Position numbers and translations under genes: made by a program. From assembly GCA_017428525.1 (NCBI GenBank), contig JAFRQQ010000033.1, forward strand, positions 1-44,145: a stretch of 44,145 nucleotides of DNA, read 5' to 3'. The notes under the pieces are model-generated. The model was not told the DNA's origin. It was given only the letters and a program-made list of their open reading frames with translations, and searched no databases. Below, one piece after another: positions 21,528-29,788 of this stretch (its first letter is position 1; each line of letters opens with the position of its first letter). The DNA is from Clostridia bacterium. GTDB lineage: Bacteria; Bacillota; Clostridia; Oscillospirales; Acutalibacteraceae.

Positions 21528-23279
21528 TCAGCGGCTTCTGTTCATCTCGATCAGTCCGCCGATCGGCACGGCCAGCTGTTCGACGCCGGAAAATGTTTTT
21601 TCAAAATCGCCGCAGATCTCGCCGAAGCAGTCAAAGACCCGCACCCGGTATTTGCCGGTCAGCTCAACAAAGACCCGCTCGCCCATGCAGCCGTTGGCGA
21701 TATGGATCGTTGCCGCCGCATCCGGCCGGACCACTTTATCGACCGCATAGACGCCCACCGCGCACGCGTCGTTTTCCGCGGTCTTCGCCCAGGTATACAG
21801 CAGATGCGCTTCATAAGCCGTCAGGTGTTTGCTCTGCAAGAGCGTTTTGTGTTCCTTTAAAAAGGCAAGCCAGAAGCGCGACATCCGCAGCGTTCTCTCG
21901 TCGAGCCGCTCCAGCCGGCCGGAAAACTGCAGCACGCCGAACATGCAGCTGATGATCTGCAGGGCGCTGATGCGCGGGTCTTCAAACGGCGCGATCATCA
22001 GCATATCGGAGTGAACGGCCTGTTCGCCCATCAGCATCCGGAGATCGAGGATCGACGCGCGGTTTCTCAGATAGTTTCCGGCGCAGTCCCCCACGCGGAA
22101 CAGATTGCCGAAGCGCTTCATATGCGGCCCGATGTAGCTCTGACGGAATTCCACCAGCACGTCCGGCTTGATCTGGGTGAGCGTCTGCACGATTTCGGTC
22201 ATGCACACGTCCACCGCATCCTGCAGCGCGGGGATATCCATGCGTTCGTTATACGGCGCATTGGATGCGGACGCACGCCAGCTGTCGATAAAATCCAGCT
22301 TGAAGCCGTCAAGCTCCCAAGCCGTGAGCGCTTTTTGCAGGGTTTGAATTAAAAAATCACGCGTTTCGCGATAGCGCGGATCGAGCACGGCGGCGGACAG
22401 GCCGGGTTCATCCCGCAGCAGCATCGTTTTGAACCGCTCATAATACGAGCTGCGATAACCGATGAGCGGCAGGCTGTACCAAAGGAGATATTTCATACCG
22501 ATGTCGTGCACCCGCCGGACGTGCGCTGCCATATCCGGGAATTTGCCGGGCGCGGGCAGCCAGTCGCCGCAGTAGGGGTAGCCGCCGGTGTTGATTGCCG
22601 TCTGCCAGCCGTCATCCACGATGCACAGGGAAAAGCCGAGCGCCTTCGCGCGGCGGCATTCCGCCTCCACGTCCGCCTCGTTGACGTCCTGATGATAAGA
22701 ATACCAGAAGGAATACAGCGGCTCCCTCGCGTCGTCCGGCACGTGCATCGGCGTCATGCCGCAGTCTCCGGTCCACCAGGCCGCCACGCCTTCCGCAGCT
22801 TTGCGCAGCGGGATCGGCCGCGTGTCGATATACAGCGTGATCTCCGTTTCATACTGACCGGTGAACTGCCGGGTGCCGAACGAAAACTGCAGCTGCAGAC
22901 TGCCGGTCTGATCCCGCAGACTGTTTTTGAGCTCGACCAGCTTGCCGCATTCGGAAAGCGCCCAGCAATAGCGGTTGGTATCCGTGCCGTCAAAAAAGCA
23001 GGTCACCGGCGCGTTGCAGGAGAGCATGGAGCTGAACCGATCGTCCCAGTGCGGGCTCAGATCGCGGCCCAGCCGGCAGCACGCGTCGAATTTATACATC
23101 GCGCCCGGCACGTCCGCAAACCAGGTGACCGTGAAGCTGTCGTCGCGTGCGGCGTTCTCTTTCGTCCAGCGAAAGCGGAAAACGGTCATCGCTACGCCGT
23201 CTTTTTCGCCGGTTTCCTTGATCGCGCAAGTCTGCCCGTCCGTCAACTGAACGGCAAATTGTTCCAGCTGTACATTCAT
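21528..23279 (-). CDS. GH36-type alpha-galactosidase
   Basis: 583 residues from ATG 23279 after GGGAG. The N-terminal beta-sandwich spans about 1-170; the TIM barrel starts at PLYSFWYSYHQDV. DDGWQT (222-227) is the sugar-binding block, GFKLDFIDSW carries the nucleophile Asp329, and FRVGDCAGN the acid/base Asp398. These match clan D alpha-galactosidases (GH36/GH27), although GH31-like activities occur in the clan. No signal peptide, so it probably hydrolyses raffinose-type or galactoside sugars that were imported. Length is shorter than many GH36 enzymes (about 700). The next gene is a histidine phosphatase. Confidence 0.88.
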   Translation of the reverse strand: MNVQLEQFAVQLTDGQTCAIKETGEKDGVAMTVFRFRWTKENAARDDSFTVTWFADVPGAMYKFDACCRLGRDLSPHWDDRFSSMLSCNAPVTCFFDGTDTNRYCWALSECGKLVELKNSLRDQTGSLQLQFSFGTRQFTGQYETEITLYIDTRPIPLRKAAEGVAAWWTGDCGMTPMHVPDDAREPLYSFWYSYHQDVNEADVEAECRRAKALGFSLCIVDDGWQTAINTGGYPYCGDWLPAPGKFPDMAAHVRRVHDIGMKYLLWYSLPLIGYRSSYYERFKTMLLRDEPGLSAAVLDPRYRETRDFLIQTLQKALTAWELDGFKLDFIDSWRASASNAPYNERMDIPALQDAVDVCMTEIVQTLTQIKPDVLVEFRQSYIGPHMKRFGNLFRVGDCAGNYLRNRASILDLRMLMGEQAVHSDMLMIAPFEDPRISALQIISCMFGVLQFSGRLERLDERTLRMSRFWLAFLKEHKTLLQSKHLTAYEAHLLYTWAKTAENDACAVGVYAVDKVVRPDAAATIHIANGCMGERVFVELTGKYRVRVFDCFGEICGDFEKTFSGVEQLAVPIGGLIEMNRSR

Positions 23280-23358
23280 GTCATCGTCTCCCAACTGTCA
23301 AATCTGATCTCAAACACCCGGTTTGTCTGATCCGTTTTCTTTTCAGATCCGAGCAGGA

Positions 23359-23844
23359 TCATTGCCAGAGCTCATAGTCCAAAGGCGTGATGCACGCGGG
23401 AATCTCGATCTCCTGCCCGATGGTATCCAGCGCGCGGTAAAAGGCGGGCGAATTCATCAGCTTGATCGTTGCGTCATATTCCAGCAGGAAATTCTGATCG
23501 GGATCCCCCGCAACGGTGTAGACCCGTCGGTCTTTGTTATTCAGATCGACGACAGAGGAGCTGTTCTCATCCTGAATGATGTATCCGATGCATGTTTCCG
23601 CGCAGCTCGGCCTGTAGGCGCTGCTGATCGTGCCGTAGGCGACGTAGACCCTGCCGCTATATTCGATCGTTCCGAACAGCGCGTCGTCATGCGCCGTATC
23701 CTCATAGCTCCCCATTTCAAAAGCGATCGCATCCTCGGGCAGCGGCGGATACTTCTGCTGCCCGCAGCCGATCAGGGAAAGCAGGAAGAGCATTGCGGCG
23801 AAAATGGCTGCCCAGCCTTTTTTCAATAAAACGTTGGATTTCAT
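23359..23844 (-). CDS. Lipoprotein, unknown function
   Basis: 161 residues, ATG 23844 after AAGGAGAAAG. The lipoprotein signal ends at LIGC (Cys27). The mature part has a beta-rich appearance (GRVYVAYGTISSAY, RVYTVAGDPDQNFLLEYDA) and two Cys at SCAETC that could form a disulfide. No family recognised. It lies 26 bases after the membrane protein gene at 23871-24359, so the two form a small operon. Confidence 0.68.
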   Translation of the reverse strand: MKSNVLLKKGWAAIFAAMLFLLSLIGCGQQKYPPLPEDAIAFEMGSYEDTAHDDALFGTIEYSGRVYVAYGTISSAYRPSCAETCIGYIIQDENSSSVVDLNNKDRRVYTVAGDPDQNFLLEYDATIKLMNSPAFYRALDTIGQEIEIPACITPLDYELWQ

Positions 23845-23870
23845 CCGTCTTTCTCCTTCCGTTCACATGC

Positions 23871-24359
23871 TTATTTCAGCACAAACTGCACGATGACGCC
23901 GGCAAGCGCGCAGACGATCAGCGCCAGCGCTTCACCGATCAGAAAGCCCTTGATATGAAACCAATAATCGTGATAGTCGCCGACCATATCCTCTGTGCCT
24001 TTGATCACAAACCGCGGATCGTGGCAGAACCAGATCAGATCGAGCACGACGGCATCCCACAGGTTGACGACCGTCCAGAGCAAAAAGCCGCAGCCGAAGG
24101 CTTTCAGAAAGGTCGTATAGCCGTTGACGTATCTCAGGATCAGGCTGAGGATCACAACAAATCCGACCGCCGCGATCAGCTTTGCGCCGATTTTTTGCTT
24201 TTTTTCCGGGATCTGATCTTTGTATTCATCAAGCGACCGCACCCGCTCCTGTATGTTCGGCGGATAGTTATACAGCTCTTTGAGCGGGTCTCTTGACATC
24301 AGATAAACCATCAGCGTGAACAGCGCGCACAGCGCCATGCACTCAATTGCAAATACCAT
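23871..24359 (-). CDS. Four-helix membrane protein, unknown function
   Basis: 162 residues, ATG 24359 after GAGGG. Hydrophobic segments lie at about 3-21, 62-79, 86-108 and 138-160. A charged stretch follows helix 1 (RSLDEYKDQIPEKKQK). Between helices 3 and 4 lies DLIWFCHDPRFVIKGTEDM, which contains His, Cys and acidic residues that could bind metal or heme; I cannot confirm this. No named family. Co-transcribed with the lipoprotein downstream. Confidence 0.6.
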   Translation of the reverse strand: MVFAIECMALCALFTLMVYLMSRDPLKELYNYPPNIQERVRSLDEYKDQIPEKKQKIGAKLIAAVGFVVILSLILRYVNGYTTFLKAFGCGFLLWTVVNLWDAVVLDLIWFCHDPRFVIKGTEDMVGDYHDYWFHIKGFLIGEALALIVCALAGVIVQFVLK

Positions 24360-24588
24360 TGCTTTCCCTCATCCGTTTGCGATTATCTGTTTGATTTGTA
24401 TGATTGAATTCTCCGTACAAAAGGCTAAAAGCAGGTTTATCCTAACAGATAATATATTTTATCATACTCGCAATCTTATTTCAACTGCTTTCATCGGGAA
24501 GGGCCTCGCAAGCGGCAAAGCGTTGCGGTTTTGTCCCTCTTTTCCGCCGAATCCGGGCCGGCAGGCATTCATTTCCCGACAACAGCAA

Positions 24589-24622
24589 GGAGCCGCTGCG
24601 AATCGCAGCGGCTCCGTTTTTT
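24589..24622 (+). terminator. Solo hairpin related to the ends of the dispersed repeat
   Basis: GGAGCCGCTGCG, 3-base loop, CGCAGCGGCTCC (12-bp stem), then GTTTTTT. It shares the left-end run CAAGGAGCCGCTGC with the full repeat at 5456 and the preceding ACAGCAAGG with the copy at 43994. It points to the right although no plus-strand gene lies upstream for 8 kb, so it is either an orphan terminator or a collapsed repeat. The other bases of 24360-24719 show no gene. Confidence 0.7.
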
Positions 24623-24719
24623 CAGTATGCGCTTTGGGTTCGGCTCAAATCCGTCATCTTAATCAGTCGGCGCTTTGCCGGAAGGATGAATCACTCAAGC
24701 GTCCCCCGATCTCTGAACC

Positions 24720-25196
24720 TCAGGGATTCTCGCTTGCGATGCCGCTCAGCGCGTCTCCCACGATGCTCGCGGCATCGTCGACAACTGCGCCCACGTCCTC
24801 GGCAACATCATCCAGCGTGGTGACCTTTTCAAAGTAGATTTTGACGCCGATCAGCTTCGTGTACAGAGCGTCGCCTTCAGCGGTGAACTTAATGGAAGAC
24901 TTCGCATCGTCGAGCTTCACTTTGAAGCCCTTGCCGGTGATCGACCACGCGCCGCCGCTGACTTCGTCGCCGGAAATGACCTTGGCAGTTCCGTCCGCGT
25001 TCAGCTCAAAGACCCAGGTCTTGCCGTCAAGAACTTCAGCGATGTCCGTTTCCTCTTCCTTGAGCGTGGCTTTGGTCGCTTTCCAGATGCCGATGTACGG
25101 GCTGTCAGCGGGGATCTCTTTGCTGCCGCAGCCGGTCAGCGCCAGGAAGGAAACCGCGATCACAAGTGCGCAAAGAATAGCAAGCGTTTTTTTCAT
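24720..25196 (-). CDS. Lipocalin-like small lipoprotein, unknown function
   Basis: 158 residues, ATG 25196 after GAAGG. The lipoprotein signal ends at LTGC (Cys23). The mature part begins SPYIGIWKATKATL and has alternating strands (WVFELNADGTAKV, GAWSITGKGFKVKL), a pattern seen in lipocalin-like or META-like small domains. The C-terminal 35 residues are Ala/Asp/Val-rich, probably an amphipathic helix. A promoter lies at 25247-25275. It is a stand-alone gene; function unknown. Confidence 0.7.
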   Translation of the reverse strand: MKKTLAILCALVIAVSFLALTGCGSKEIPADSPYIGIWKATKATLKEEETDIAEVLDGKTWVFELNADGTAKVISGDEVSGGAWSITGKGFKVKLDDAKSSIKFTAEGDALYTKLIGVKIYFEKVTTLDDVAEDVGAVVDDAASIVGDALSGIASENP

Positions 25197-25246
25197 GTTT
25201 TGACCTTCTTTCTTGTTTTTGTAAAGATTCGTTTACGGTTGATTTC

Positions 25247-25275
25247 AGTATAGCATAATCTGGGAGGAAGATCAA
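25247..25275 (-). promoter_or_regulatory. Promoter of the lipoprotein gene
   Basis: Minus strand TTGATC (25270-25275), 17 bases, TATACT (25247-25252), with TGC just before it as in an extended -10. Confidence 0.6.
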
Positions 25276-25371
25276 GTATTTTTACATTTATAAATGTTGA
25301 ATGGCTTGCGCTGATATGAAACCGCATCCCATGCGCCATGAAAACGTGAACTGTTATTATTATAGAGAAAC

Positions 25372-25390
25372 GAAAGAAAGAAAGAAAGAA
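25372..25390. repeat. Short GAAA tandem repeat
   Basis: Nearly five GAAA units in an AT-rich gap, 51 bases beyond the stop of the M20 peptidase gene. It is not inside a gene or promoter spacer, so a phase-switch role is not supported. Confidence 0.6.
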
Positions 25391-25440
25391 TCGGCGTTTT
25401 GTTCTTTTGTATCCTTCGTTTTAAAGATGCCGGCGCGGGA

Positions 25441-26916
25441 TCATTCAGCGGATGCTTTTCGGATATAGCGCTTGAAAAACGCGATCGCGGGCGCGATGGA
25501 GTCGATCGGGACGCGTTCATTCGTCGCGTGCGCGCAAATCATGAGATCAACGCCCGCCTTAAAGGGGGAAAATCTGTAAATGTGCTCACAGATCGGCTCA
25601 TAGGTGCAGGCGTCCGTGCAGTACATCACGAGATACGGGGCAACGATATGATCGCTGCTTTCCTGCATGCAGAGCGCTTCAATGATCCTGTAGGCTCTCG
25701 CATCCGTGGGAGAAACCGCGGACGCTTCCTTTTTCTTGATGCAATTGATTTCAACTTTTTCGCCCCGCGCGCATTTGCGGATATGATTGATCACATCCGC
25801 CGAAGAGACGCCCGGCATCATGCGGAAATTGACCGTGGCGGTCGCTTTCTGCGGGAGCACGTTGGCAGCGGGGCTGCCGGAAATCATGGTGACCGCGGCG
25901 GTGGTCCGCATCATGCTCGCGGAGAGCGGGATCTGCTTCATCGCGGCTTTCAGAAGCGGTCTGAGCGCGGGAATGTTGCAGGTGAGAAGGCGCACGGGAT
26001 AAGTGCAGTTTCTGCCGAGGCTTTTGAGCATCTCCATGAGAAACGGCGGCATCTCGGCCTTGAACGGATGGTTTTCCAGCCGCCGGATGACGGCGGCAAG
26101 CTCGCCCAGCGCGGAGTGCGCGGGCGGCTGGGAGGAATGGCCGCCTTTGGCATTTACGCTGATCTCAATATCCGCATAGCCCTTTTCGGCGATCCCCACG
26201 CCGCAAAGGCATTTGTGCTCCATGACGCCCTTCACATACACGGGCAGCATCGCGCCGCCTTCGTCGATAATGCAGTCCAGATGAATTCCTCTTGCCCGGA
26301 GCACTTCCATCATGCATTTCGCGCCGCCCCGGTCGCTCATGGAGACTTCTTCATCCTGCGCGAAAAGCAGATAGATGTCCCGCGCCGGCACAAAGCCCTC
26401 CGCGAGCAGCGCCTCAACGGCCTCCATCACGCCGATCAGATGATTTTTCATGTCGAGAGCGCCCCGGCCCCAGATATATTCGCCGTCATTGCACCCGCTG
26501 AAGGGCGGATGCGTCCAGTCAGGCTCCGTTCCCTCGGAGACGGGCACGACATCCTGATGCGCCAACAGCGCGATCGGGTCAAGATCGCTTCTGCGCCCCT
26601 TCCAGCGGTAGATGAGATTTGCTTCTTCGACGATTTCCTTTTCCAGCTTTTCATGAATCAGCGGGAAGGCTTCGTCAAGAAACGCATGAAACAGGTCAAA
26701 CTGCGAAAAATCAACATCCTCTTTTTCCGGATAGCTGACCGTGGGGATGGAGATCGCGCGGCTTAAATGCGCGCAGGCGGTTTCAACGTCGACCGTTTCC
26801 TCCGGCAGCGCCGCCTGGTCCGTCTTTTTCGGCGTGAATCGCGCGGCTCTGACCGCGTTGACGGCCGAAAGCGCGCCGGCCGCGCCGAGGATTGCGTATT
26901 TCACTGCTTTATTCAT
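25441..26916 (-). CDS. M20-family metallopeptidase (PM20D1/CPS1-like)
   Basis: 491 residues, ATG 26916 after GGAAGAG. An N-terminal hydrophobic segment (about 5-24) may anchor it. Zinc ligands are in order: LLAHQDVVPV (His120), WGRGALDMK (bridging Asp155) and AQDEEVS (Glu189 and the catalytic Glu next to it); later HSSQPPAHSALG lies in the lid domain. The DWTHPPFSG phrase is typical of the branch with yeast CPS1 and mammalian PM20D1, which cleave or make N-acyl amino acids. It is 19 bases after the amidase gene, so the two are co-transcribed. Confidence 0.9.
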   Translation of the reverse strand: MNKAVKYAILGAAGALSAVNAVRAARFTPKKTDQAALPEETVDVETACAHLSRAISIPTVSYPEKEDVDFSQFDLFHAFLDEAFPLIHEKLEKEIVEEANLIYRWKGRRSDLDPIALLAHQDVVPVSEGTEPDWTHPPFSGCNDGEYIWGRGALDMKNHLIGVMEAVEALLAEGFVPARDIYLLFAQDEEVSMSDRGGAKCMMEVLRARGIHLDCIIDEGGAMLPVYVKGVMEHKCLCGVGIAEKGYADIEISVNAKGGHSSQPPAHSALGELAAVIRRLENHPFKAEMPPFLMEMLKSLGRNCTYPVRLLTCNIPALRPLLKAAMKQIPLSASMMRTTAAVTMISGSPAANVLPQKATATVNFRMMPGVSSADVINHIRKCARGEKVEINCIKKKEASAVSPTDARAYRIIEALCMQESSDHIVAPYLVMYCTDACTYEPICEHIYRFSPFKAGVDLMICAHATNERVPIDSIAPAIAFFKRYIRKASAE

Positions 26917-26935
26917 GGTTCGTTCTCTTCCTTTT

Positions 26936-28078
26936 TCAGTGCGCCCATTTTTTGGGGGGATACGCGGACTGCTCGATGGATTCCCGCGCGATCACCTTGC
27001 AGGGCTCGCTGATGTTGAAGGTATAGATGCTTTTGTAGTTTGTGTTGGCGGCAATTTTCATCGTGCCTGCGCCGGTGTTGTAAACGGCGCTCCACAACGC
27101 GATGATGCTCCACGGGTATTTCGCGTGCTTGTAATCCAGCTTGACATAAGAGAGCAGATCCATCGCCTCGCGCTCGGTCAGGATGCCGTCTTTGGCCTGC
27201 AGCACGCTTTTGACGGCGTCGATGCGATCCGCGCCCTGCTGGTCGATCTGATAGGCGCCGATGTCTTTGGTCAGGCTGAAATTCGCGGCATACTGCTGCT
27301 GCATGCCGTCGTCTTCATACACCGACCCGGCCACAGGGCAGGCGGCGCTGCCGCGCTCATAAACGTGCAGCACGCTGTCGATATATTCCACGACCACGCT
27401 TCTGCCGCTCGCGTCGACGATCTGATAATGATAATTCGTCCAGAGCGAATCGTGCATATTGTATTTCTCGATCAGCGCGACTGCTTCGTCGACCGTTGCG
27501 CAGGTGTCAAGCACAGCGCGGATCATCGCGGTGGTGGTGATATCTTTTTTGCCGGGTGCAGTCTGATGCGTTGCCTTCGCCCGCAGCTGAAGGACCGCGA
27601 TCGCAAGCCCTTTTTCGTTCATGCCGTCCACGCAGCAATACGGCGCCAGCAGAACCCGGTATGCATTGAAGCGATGCAGGCGCAGCGACGTGCCGTAAGC
27701 CATAAAATTGTTGTCGACCACCGAAACGGAAGCGTATGCGTTCTCCGGATGCGTCCACACAACGAAGCAGGGCGCGATCCTGAAATCGAAGTTTCTCGCG
27801 AGCAGATGCTCCCCCTCGGGCGTGAACGCCTCAAAGGTTGTGCAGCCCGCCCCTTCGTCCGTGCCGGGCTTGAATACCCGCAGGCCGAAGGTCAGGGCGT
27901 CGGCGGCAAATGCGAGCAGCTCGCCGAGGGACGAGACCCCTTTTCCCAGCAGTTCCGGCAGATGATAATCGCTGCGATAATCCAGAAGATAGAGGTTGCT
28001 GTCCAGCTTTTTGACAGACCGGATGGTCGCAAGCCGGTTGTTTTTCAAACTGTGCACATAGTCTCCGAAGCTTTTCAT
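26936..28078 (-). CDS. Choloylglycine-hydrolase-family (linear amide C-N) hydrolase
   Basis: 380 residues, ATG 28078 with only a weak ribosome site. Cys79 in GAGCTTFEAF followed by LLARNFDFR (93-100) is the Ntn-hydrolase nucleophile block of the CBAH/penicillin-acylase family; the ~78 residues before it would be a propeptide or capped extension. Further blocks include YCCVDGMNEKGLAIAV, which matches the family's DGMNE.GL signature. Members deconjugate bile salts, cleave acyl-homoserine lactones or N-acyl amides. The substrate cannot be told. No signal peptide. A hairpin at 28096-28121 separates it from the GxGYxYP gene upstream. Confidence 0.85.
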   Translation of the reverse strand: MKSFGDYVHSLKNNRLATIRSVKKLDSNLYLLDYRSDYHLPELLGKGVSSLGELLAFAADALTFGLRVFKPGTDEGAGCTTFEAFTPEGEHLLARNFDFRIAPCFVVWTHPENAYASVSVVDNNFMAYGTSLRLHRFNAYRVLLAPYCCVDGMNEKGLAIAVLQLRAKATHQTAPGKKDITTTAMIRAVLDTCATVDEAVALIEKYNMHDSLWTNYHYQIVDASGRSVVVEYIDSVLHVYERGSAACPVAGSVYEDDGMQQQYAANFSLTKDIGAYQIDQQGADRIDAVKSVLQAKDGILTEREAMDLLSYVKLDYKHAKYPWSIIALWSAVYNTGAGTMKIAANTNYKSIYTFNISEPCKVIARESIEQSAYPPKKWAH

Positions 28079-28095
28079 TGATTCTCACGCAGGAT

Positions 28096-28121
28096 AAAAC
28101 CATCTTGCAAAGGATGGCTTT
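28096..28121 (-). terminator. Terminator after the GxGYxYP gene
   Basis: Minus strand AAAGCCATC, 8-base loop, GATGGTTTT, then ATCC; the final T run is part of the stem. It lies 48 bases beyond the stop at 28169. Confidence 0.5.
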
Positions 28122-28168
28122 ATCTTTCTCCTTCCATAAGTAATGCTGCTTTTTCAGTGCTTTCCTTT

Positions 28169-29737
28169 TTATCCGCAATTTGATGCGATCCGCTGCATGA
28201 ACTGCGCGGGCGAGACCAGCCGCGTATCCGCGTCCAGGGCGCTGACCAGCTGCTCGACCGCCGCCATCGTGTTGCCGCCTTCAACAAACGCGCCGTCGCC
28301 GTCCAGCCCCGACCACGCATGCACGATGATGAAGGCATAGGAATCTGGGTTTTGCGGGTCGGCGGGCAGCGCGTTGACGGCAGCCGCGACTTCCTCCGGC
28401 GAGCAGCCCGGCATCTGATTCCAGAGCTGATACTTTGCCGCGACGATCGGTTTGCCGTCCGCGAAGCGCAGTTTTCCGTTCAGCCCCGCGTATTTTTCAA
28501 AATCGATATAGAAAATGCCGTTTGCCTGCGTTTCCTGCAGGAGGACGTCCAGCGCTTTTGCGTCGAATCCGGCGTCATCCAGCACCAGCAGCTCGCGGGT
28601 ATCCAGCAGCTCCATCTTCTGCGAAAGAGACGCCGCCATATTCCGCAGCGCTTTTTTGCTCGTCCATTTGGACGGGAACGTGTAGCCGAGACCGCTGAGC
28701 GAGAGCACGAACGCGTCGTTGGCGGTCATGTCGCTGTAATACTTTTCAGCAAGGGGCGACGCGAGATCCGCCGCCGCGGCCGGAACGCCCCAGGCAACGG
28801 GGAACTGCCCGCGCGCAGCGGCGCCGTAATGCGCATTGTCTGCGTAAGAGCCCAGAAACCACTGCAGATTGTCGCCGTCTGACATCAGAATGCAGACGGT
28901 GCGCCCGCCTGGTTCGGCGGAAACGGCGGTTTTCTGGCGGAGCTGTCTGCTCGGAAAGCCGCTGAGCACCGAGAGGTTGCACGCCCAGTCCGACGGGATC
29001 AGACAGGCGTTCAGCGATGAGAAGGAAGCCACTGTATTGTATTCGCCGAGATCGTTGTTCCAGCCGAAGATCAGCGCGTTGTCGCGCAGAAAACGAAACG
29101 CATTCGTATGCTCCGCCCGGTCCGCCGCGGGATCATACCGGATATAAGCGCCGCTCATCACGGCATAATCCAGCAGGCGCGGCGCGAAGGACACGGGCTG
29201 CTCAAACGCAACGTCGCGCCGGAGCTTTTGAAACGCCGGGGACAGCCGGAATCGAAGATCATCCCAGCCGCGCACATCCGCCGTCCTCTGCAGCCCCGCA
29301 TCCCGCACGGCAGTTTCAAATTCGGGCAGCACGACGATGCTGTTTTTCTGCTTTGCCATCGAGAGAGCGATCAGCGCGCTGTCGTCATCGCACAGGATAT
29401 AGCCGTCAAAGCAGGGCGCGAATTCCTTCAGCAGCGCCGGAAAATCCCACGGCGATCCGTCCGGCTGCGTTTCCACCGGCTGCGCGTCGGTATAGCGCAG
29501 CCAGTCCCTGTAGTTTTCCGCCCGGAAGAGCAGGTTTTTTTCGCTGGTATTGGCGAGGAGCCCCTGCATGGAAGCGAGCGTCAGCGCCGTGCCGTCCTGC
29601 GGAAGATCGGTCAGCAGCAGCGTTTCGGCCGCTTTTGCCGCTTTCGGAAATTCCGCGACCTGCTGTCGACCGCCTGATGAGAACGGAGACAGCGAAAGCA
29701 GAAAAATCAGAATATAGATCAAGATACGTTTCAGCAT
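28169..29737 (-). CDS. Secreted GxGYxYP-domain protein (putative carbohydrate-active enzyme)
   Basis: 522 residues, ATG 29737 after GGGAGGG. Residues 1-22 are a signal peptide. The diagnostic motif appears as SGLGYTFPSKW, together with MSDGDNLQWF and FGWNNDLGEY, which are conserved blocks of the family (Pfam GxGYxYP). The family is suspected to act on glycans, mainly because of gene context in Bacteroides and Clostridia; no enzyme activity is firmly known. Here it follows the secreted six-hairpin-type gene by 51 bases, so the two probably act together outside the cell. Confidence 0.82.
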   Translation of the reverse strand: MLKRILIYILIFLLSLSPFSSGGRQQVAEFPKAAKAAETLLLTDLPQDGTALTLASMQGLLANTSEKNLLFRAENYRDWLRYTDAQPVETQPDGSPWDFPALLKEFAPCFDGYILCDDDSALIALSMAKQKNSIVVLPEFETAVRDAGLQRTADVRGWDDLRFRLSPAFQKLRRDVAFEQPVSFAPRLLDYAVMSGAYIRYDPAADRAEHTNAFRFLRDNALIFGWNNDLGEYNTVASFSSLNACLIPSDWACNLSVLSGFPSRQLRQKTAVSAEPGGRTVCILMSDGDNLQWFLGSYADNAHYGAAARGQFPVAWGVPAAAADLASPLAEKYYSDMTANDAFVLSLSGLGYTFPSKWTSKKALRNMAASLSQKMELLDTRELLVLDDAGFDAKALDVLLQETQANGIFYIDFEKYAGLNGKLRFADGKPIVAAKYQLWNQMPGCSPEEVAAAVNALPADPQNPDSYAFIIVHAWSGLDGDGAFVEGGNTMAAVEQLVSALDADTRLVSPAQFMQRIASNCG

Positions 29738-29788
29738 GTTCTTTTCGCAGCCCTCCCGCTCTTTTTCTTATAATTCGAAGCAAAAACC

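Noticed and set aside
25372..25390. GAAA repeat as a phase-variation switch
   Set aside because: It lies after a gene, not in a coding start or promoter spacer, and has fewer than five units.
25399..26766. Plus-strand frame of 455 residues opposite the M20 peptidase
   Set aside because: No ribosome site and shadow-type composition; the minus strand carries all zinc-ligand motifs.
28079..28168. Small gene between the amidase and GxGYxYP genes
   Set aside because: The gap holds a hairpin terminator and no frame with a ribosome site.
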